Of a stretch of 17,840 bases of DNA, positions 14,393 through 17,840 are shown one piece after another. The notes under the pieces were generated by a model. That model searched no databases and was not told where the DNA came from. It saw only the letters and a program-made list of their open reading frames with translations. The stretch is from assembly GCA_047620505.1 (NCBI GenBank), contig JBLHKS010000145.1, positions 1 to 17,840 of the forward strand, written 5' to 3'. The translations under genes and the position numbers were made by a program. This stretch comes from JBLHKS01 sp047620505. Its GTDB lineage: Bacteria > Verrucomicrobiota > Verrucomicrobiia > Verrucomicrobiales > DEV007. How positions within the stretch are numbered: the first letter of the stretch is position 1; each line of letters opens with the position of its first letter.

Positions 14393-15742
14393 TTGCGCTT
14401 TTCAACAAAACACCTCCAATCCGCAGTCACGGTTGCTGCGGTGTTTCTAGCCGCTCCATTTTCGGCGTGGTCAATCGGAACCAGGCACGATGTCGCTCCG
14501 GAATATTACGAGGCACTCGCCGCCAACACAGGCCAGTTTGAGGCCACGGGCGAAAGCGCCGATTATCCGGATTTCGCCGCCGTTGCCGCGATCGGAGCGC
14601 CAGGGAAAGCCAAGTTCGATGTGGTCGGCTCAGCGATTCTGGTAAATCGTCAGTGGGTTCTGACCGCCGCACACGTCGTGATGGATCCGTCTGGAAAAGG
14701 CGATTTCGACCGCGAATTGCGCGTCCGATTCGGCTCGAACGCCAGCAAACAGTTCGAAGAATACGGAATCGTCGAATTCCACCTGCCGCTTCCGCTTTCC
14801 AAGCTGAAACCGTTGCAGGGCGGGATCCGCTACCGCGAAAAACACGTCGTCCACGCAGAATTTCACGACATCGCGCTCCTTAAACTGGATCGTCCGGTTG
14901 AAGGGATCGATCCGATTCCCGTCTGCGGAAACTGGGGCGTTAAAATGGTCGGCAAATCGATTTTCATCGCTGGCTACGGCGATTCCGGCAACGGCGGGAA
15001 TTCAAGGACAGAAACCTGGGCACCTGCCGAAATGAAGCGGGCAGCTGAGAACGTCGTAGACCGCGAGGTGACGACGAATCCATATTCTGGCGATAGCGAA
15101 GGCGGGCTGATCATTTTCGATTTCGACAACGGGTCGACTGAGCGCAATTCGCTCAATCTCTATTCGCGCGCCTGGAGCCGGATTTTTGGCGAAGGAGCCA
15201 GCTCAGCTGAGCCTTTGCCGTTAGAGGGAGCCTCGTATCCTGGCGACAGCGGAGGCCCGGCACTCGCGAAAATCGGGGGCAAATGGCACGTGGTCGGCGT
15301 CAGCGGCTACGGAACCGGATTTCCGCCTGGAAAACGGCGCACGACGATTCAGTACGGCGACGTTCTGGTCTACACGCGGGCCGCGAGTCACGCGAGTTGG
15401 ATCAATCAGACGATCTACAGTGGTCCAGCAGCTGCTCAGACCGAAATGGTTGCCTACACCGAGCCGATCCAGGTAAAACGCGGGCTTTTCGGCCGTGTGA
15501 AGCCGATCGACAACGAGAATTCCGAGATCGGTGGTCACGCGACGAGCAAAAAGCGCGGTGGCGGACTGCTTGGATTTCTCAAGGGCGGCAAAGACAAATC
15601 GGGCGAAATGGCTTCCGATTCTGGAGGCGATGACGGCGATCAGAAACGCGGAGGCCGCGGGCTCTTCAAAAAGAAGAAGGCTGGCGGCGGTGGTTTGCTG
15701 GCCGGGTTGTTCAAGCGCGGGTCGAACGGGCCCAGGGCGTGA
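14393..15742 (+). CDS. Exported trypsin-like serine protease with basic Gly/Lys-rich C-terminal tail
   Basis: A 449-residue S1-family protease. The start is TTG at 14393, giving a signal peptide (AVTVAAVFLAAPFSAWS, cleavage near residue 27); no in-frame ATG is nearby. The catalytic triad is His94 (LTAAHVV), Asp159 (HDIALLKL) and Ser286 (GDSGGP). The protease domain ends near residue 340. The remaining 110 or so residues are low-complexity: a basic Gly/Lys/Leu-rich tail with three related units, KRGLFGRV, KRGGGLLGFLKGG and AGGGGLLAGLFKRG, separated by a Ser/Asp/Gly stretch. Such a tail is not part of the protease family and may be a membrane- or surface-binding segment. The last codons overlap the next gene by GTGA, so the two are probably coupled. 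A T2SS client role is plausible but inferred. Confidence 0.88.
   Translation: MRFSTKHLQSAVTVAAVFLAAPFSAWSIGTRHDVAPEYYEALAANTGQFEATGESADYPDFAAVAAIGAPGKAKFDVVGSAILVNRQWVLTAAHVVMDPSGKGDFDRELRVRFGSNASKQFEEYGIVEFHLPLPLSKLKPLQGGIRYREKHVVHAEFHDIALLKLDRPVEGIDPIPVCGNWGVKMVGKSIFIAGYGDSGNGGNSRTETWAPAEMKRAAENVVDREVTTNPYSGDSEGGLIIFDFDNGSTERNSLNLYSRAWSRIFGEGASSAEPLPLEGASYPGDSGGPALAKIGGKWHVVGVSGYGTGFPPGKRRTTIQYGDVLVYTRAASHASWINQTIYSGPAAAQTEMVAYTEPIQVKRGLFGRVKPIDNENSEIGGHATSKKRGGGLLGFLKGGKDKSGEMASDSGGDDGDQKRGGRGLFKKKKAGGGGLLAGLFKRGSNGPRA
15427..15436. repeat. AGCAGCTGCT palindrome, copy 9
   Basis: Exact copy in the serine protease gene, in the Ala-Ala-Ala frame, at the junction between the protease domain and the tail. 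Confidence 0.9.
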
Positions 15743-16284
15743 ATCGCTTGAGCCGAGGCGATACCCTCGCGCTCGCGTTTATCATTTTGGTATTAGGGCT
15801 GCTACTATTTTGGCCTAAGTCTGGGCCTCACGGGCACTCTCGAAAAGCGGCCTTCTTGAGAACAGCAAAAGATCTCGAACAGGCCCTGAAAAGCTTTCAC
15901 GCTGAGTACAAGCGATTTCCGGATATCTCGGACTCGGGAGCGGATTTTTCCGGGCCAACGCCACCCGAGTTGATCACCGCCCTCATTGCAGTTTCGGGAC
16001 ACGAGGCAACTGAGAGACTGAATCCCAGAGACGAACAGTATTTCTCTACCAAAATGGCTAAGAAATCTGGCGGATTCGGCGTCGTCAAAACTCCAGACGG
16101 TGCCCTTCAGCTTCAAGATTGGTGGGGCCAGCCATTTCACCTATTCCTGGATCTGAACGAAGACGGCAAAGTCCGAATTCCCGATCAAAAAGGCAGATTT
16201 CAAATCGTTAAGCGTAAAGTCGTCGTGATCTCTAGCGGACCGGATCGGAAGATCGGGACGAAAGACGACATCAAGTCTAGATGA
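15739..16284 (+). CDS. GspG-core-like membrane protein, paralog 1 of 3
   Basis: A 181-residue protein starting at GTG 15739, overlapping the protease stop as GTGA. One N-terminal hydrophobic helix (about residues 9-25) is followed by a helix (AKDLEQALKSFHAEYKRFP) and a C-terminal domain with a WWGQPFHLFLD motif, a calcium-loop-like DLNEDGK and the ending ISSGPDRKIGTKDDI. These features are those of the GspG C-terminal domain. The N-terminus lacks the G|FTLxE prepilin cleavage signal: the residue at +5 after the RG is Leu, not Glu. It may be a non-processed GspG relative. The neighbouring 16306 and 16864 genes are its paralogs. Confidence 0.8.
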   Translation: MNRLSRGDTLALAFIILVLGLLLFWPKSGPHGHSRKAAFLRTAKDLEQALKSFHAEYKRFPDISDSGADFSGPTPPELITALIAVSGHEATERLNPRDEQYFSTKMAKKSGGFGVVKTPDGALQLQDWWGQPFHLFLDLNEDGKVRIPDQKGRFQIVKRKVVVISSGPDRKIGTKDDIKSR

Positions 16285-16305
16285 GCGCTTCAGATTCTCT
16301 CCCCA

Positions 16306-16860
16306 ATGATTCTGATAAATCGCATTTACCGCTTCGCTCAGGCTTGGCTTCTGCTGTTTGCGCTCCTGGCGCTGATCAGCATTTTAGCGCCACCGAGTTG
16401 CGACTATCGACCAAATCCAACGCGCGTAGCGGGGGAATGTGCAAGCGATCTGAATGAGGCGCTCGAATTGTATCGAGAAGAGTATAATCGCCTGCCGATC
16501 AACTTATCTTCAGCGTTAGACTATTCCGGAGATTTCCCCGCGGAATGGACGACGGCATTGCTTGCAGTCAAAAACCATCCGGCGACGCGAACTTTCAACC
16601 CAAAGGAAATCCGGTTCCTTCGATTCCGCTCGGTCGACAAGCCGAGATACGGAGGTTTCGAGGAACTCCCGGACGGCAACTGGCAGCTGATGGATCCGTG
16701 GGGAAGGCCCTTCCACCTTGTTCTCGACTCGGACGACGATGGATTCGTGCGAATTCCAAAGCTGAAAGGCGAATTTCGAGTTGTAGAGCGCCGAATTCTC
16801 GCGATTTCAAGGGGAGCGGATGGAGAAATCGGAACCGAGGACGACATTCGTTCGGAATAG
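16306..16860 (+). CDS. GspG-core-like membrane protein, paralog 2 of 3
   Basis: A 184-residue paralog of the preceding gene. It has one membrane helix (about residues 12-29) after a short basic N-terminus, without any prepilin peptidase site. The shared core is EYNRLP, ALLAV..H.AT...NP, MDPWGRPFHLVLD, the acidic loop DSDDDGFVRIP and ISRGADGEIGTEDDIRS. The start ATG lies 21 bp after the previous stop. Same probable function as its paralogs, namely a membrane-anchored pseudopilin-like protein; its role is unknown. Confidence 0.78.
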   Translation: MILINRIYRFAQAWLLLFALLALISILAPPSCDYRPNPTRVAGECASDLNEALELYREEYNRLPINLSSALDYSGDFPAEWTTALLAVKNHPATRTFNPKEIRFLRFRSVDKPRYGGFEELPDGNWQLMDPWGRPFHLVLDSDDDGFVRIPKLKGEFRVVERRILAISRGADGEIGTEDDIRSE

Positions 16861-16863
16861 CCT

Positions 16864-17394
16864 ATGAAAACTCTCGGCCGATCGGTCCTGGTGGTTTTGG
16901 CTCTCTTGGGATTCTGTTATATCTTTTTTCCAGTGAGTGCTCTTCATTCGAACACCGACAGTGACCGCACTGAACAGAAATTGAGGGCGCTGAGGACTGC
17001 GCTCAGGGATTACTACTCAGAATACAAGAAACTCCCTCCGATTCATCAGTCCGACGACGATTTTGCCGGGGAGCTTTCGGGAGACCTGATTGTCGCCCTC
17101 TTCGCGGTCAAAGATCACTCGGCGACTGCGCGCCTGAATCCGCGAGGAATCCAATTCTTGACGACAAAAAGCGGGTTAAGCGGGATCCGTGGCCTTTCAA
17201 AATCGAAGAATGGTAAATACCAATTTCTGGATCCTTGGGGTGAGCCATGTCACCTTTTTCTCGACTTGAATTATGATGACAAAATGCAGATTCCATTCAA
17301 GTCCGGGAAACTGGAAATCGTCTACACAACAGTCTTTTTGATCTCAAAAGGACCGGATCGCCGATTTGGAACCGAAGACGACATTCGATCTTGA
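16864..17394 (+). CDS. GspG-core-like membrane protein, paralog 3 of 3
   Basis: A 176-residue paralog with the shortest N-terminus: helix about residues 6-24, no prepilin cleavage signal. It shares EYKKLP, ALFAV..HSAT..LNP, LDPWGEPCHLFLD, and ISKGPDRRFGTEDDIRS with the other two. Its second acidic loop reads DLNYDDKMQIP, where the glycine of the DG pair found in the other two paralogs is replaced by Asp. It begins 3 bp after the previous stop, suggesting an operon of protease plus three paralogs. Confidence 0.78.
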   Translation: MKTLGRSVLVVLALLGFCYIFFPVSALHSNTDSDRTEQKLRALRTALRDYYSEYKKLPPIHQSDDDFAGELSGDLIVALFAVKDHSATARLNPRGIQFLTTKSGLSGIRGLSKSKNGKYQFLDPWGEPCHLFLDLNYDDKMQIPFKSGKLEIVYTTVFLISKGPDRRFGTEDDIRS

Positions 17395-17472
17395 TAAATC
17401 CCGACATCCCTTGATCGAAATCTCGCTAAATCTTGAGATTGCATGGCTGCGGGGTCAGCCTATCCGTCTCGC

Positions 17473-17840
17473 ATGACGGCAAAATTCCTGCTTTGCGCCT
17501 CCCTCCTCTCCCCTGCCCTCGCGCTCGCGCAGACTCCGGCCGAAATCCTCAAAGAAACCGACACCACCGGCGGTCTTGTCGTCCATCTCGGCTGCGGCGA
17601 TGGTTCGAAGACGGCCGAGTTCCTCGCGGGGCCCGGATTTCGTGTTCATGGGCTGGATAAAAATGCCGAAAACGTCGCGACGGCCCGCCAGCAGCTGCTG
17701 ACGAGCGGAAACTACGGAAAAATCGCCGTCGACCGCATTACGGGCTCGGCTCTGCCCTACGGCGACAATCTCGTGAATCTCCTCGTCGCCGAGAGCGATG
17801 AATTCGTGCCTCACGCCGAAATCGTACGCGTTCTCGTTCC
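17473..17840 (+). CDS. Exported methyltransferase-like protein, N-terminal part (3' end outside window)
   Basis: At least 122 codons from the ATG at 17473 run to the window edge. An in-frame ATG at 17443 would add 10 residues ahead of the signal; the later start gives a compact signal peptide (FLLCASLLSPALALA|QTP). A SAM-methyltransferase motif I (VVHLGCGDGS) follows, then a GLDKNAENVATAR acidic strand-end and VDRITGSALPYGDNLVNLLVAE. These match the N-terminal half of large exported proteins common in Planctomycetes and Verrucomicrobia that continue into a PQQ-type beta-propeller. That match is from memory of the family, and the propeller part is beyond this window. Methylation outside the cytoplasm, where SAM is normally absent, would be odd. 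Confidence 0.75.
   Translation, partial: MTAKFLLCASLLSPALALAQTPAEILKETDTTGGLVVHLGCGDGSKTAEFLAGPGFRVHGLDKNAENVATARQQLLTSGNYGKIAVDRITGSALPYGDNLVNLLVAESDEFVPHAEIVRVLV
17689..17700. repeat. CAGCAGCTGCTG palindrome, copy 10
   Basis: Exact 12-bp copy in the methyltransferase-like gene, Gln-Gln-Leu-Leu frame. Confidence 0.9.

Noticed and set aside
17419..17440. Small stem-loop AATCTC ... GAGATT after the third paralog
   Set aside because: Only a 6-bp AT-rich stem and no T tract follows, so it is too weak to call a terminator.
560..17700. Explaining the palindrome purely as a conserved Gln-Gln-Leu-Leu protein motif
   Set aside because: The genes are unrelated, three genic copies lie in other frames and one copy is intergenic, so a protein-level motif cannot account for the set.
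1..17840. CRISPR arrays, tRNA or rRNA genes, insertion sequences
   Set aside because: No regularly spaced direct repeats, no transposase-like frame and no recognisable tRNA or rRNA sequence was found on either strand.

Overview
The window is a bacterial chromosome segment of moderately high GC, with every gene tightly packed. The protein repertoire points to the PVC group, most likely Verrucomicrobiota. The hints are a short GspC/L/M-less type II secretion (T2SS) operon, GspG-like pseudopilin paralogs, and an exported methyltransferase-like protein of a type common in Planctomycetes and Verrucomicrobia. This placement is an inference from protein character; there is no rRNA or tRNA to confirm it.

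Layout. 1-1702 (minus): alanine dehydrogenase followed 4 bp later by an AI-2E family permease that runs off the left edge. 1806-2831 (plus): a hotdog acyl-CoA thioesterase and an exported acidic protein of unknown function, closed by an intrinsic terminator at 2868-2911. 2936-3679 (minus): a short-chain dehydrogenase/reductase just downstream of the T2SS operon. 3737-12966 (minus): a T2SS operon in the order gspD - unknown exported protein - gspE - gspF - gspG - gspH - gspI - gspJ - gspK. It is almost gapless, with several start/stop overlaps (TTGA, ATGA) suggesting translational coupling. 12967-13278: a 312-bp intergenic region with a 102-bp imperfect inverted repeat. 13279-14298 (minus): a lipoprotein with Cys/His features reminiscent of NlpC/P60 peptidases. 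14393-17394 (plus): an exported trypsin-like serine protease overlapping the first of three tandem GspG-core-like membrane proteins. 17473-17840 (plus): the N-terminal part of an exported methyltransferase-like protein, cut by the window end.

How the genes fit together. The T2SS operon supplies an outer-membrane secretin, an ATPase, a platform protein and five pseudopilins, but no recognisable GspC, GspL, GspM or GspO (prepilin peptidase) in this window. The unknown exported protein between gspD and gspE may fill an accessory role. The divergent protease is a plausible secreted client, and its three GspG-like partners retain the C-terminal calcium-loop fold but not the prepilin cleavage signal.

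The most unusual signal is at DNA level. The palindrome AGCAGCTGCT, often extended to CCAGCAGCTGCTGG, occurs ten times exactly in 17.8 kb, with four further copies of the GCAGCTGC core. Copies lie in all three codon frames and in one intergenic site. This is far above chance and looks like a genome-wide iterated palindrome rather than a protein motif.
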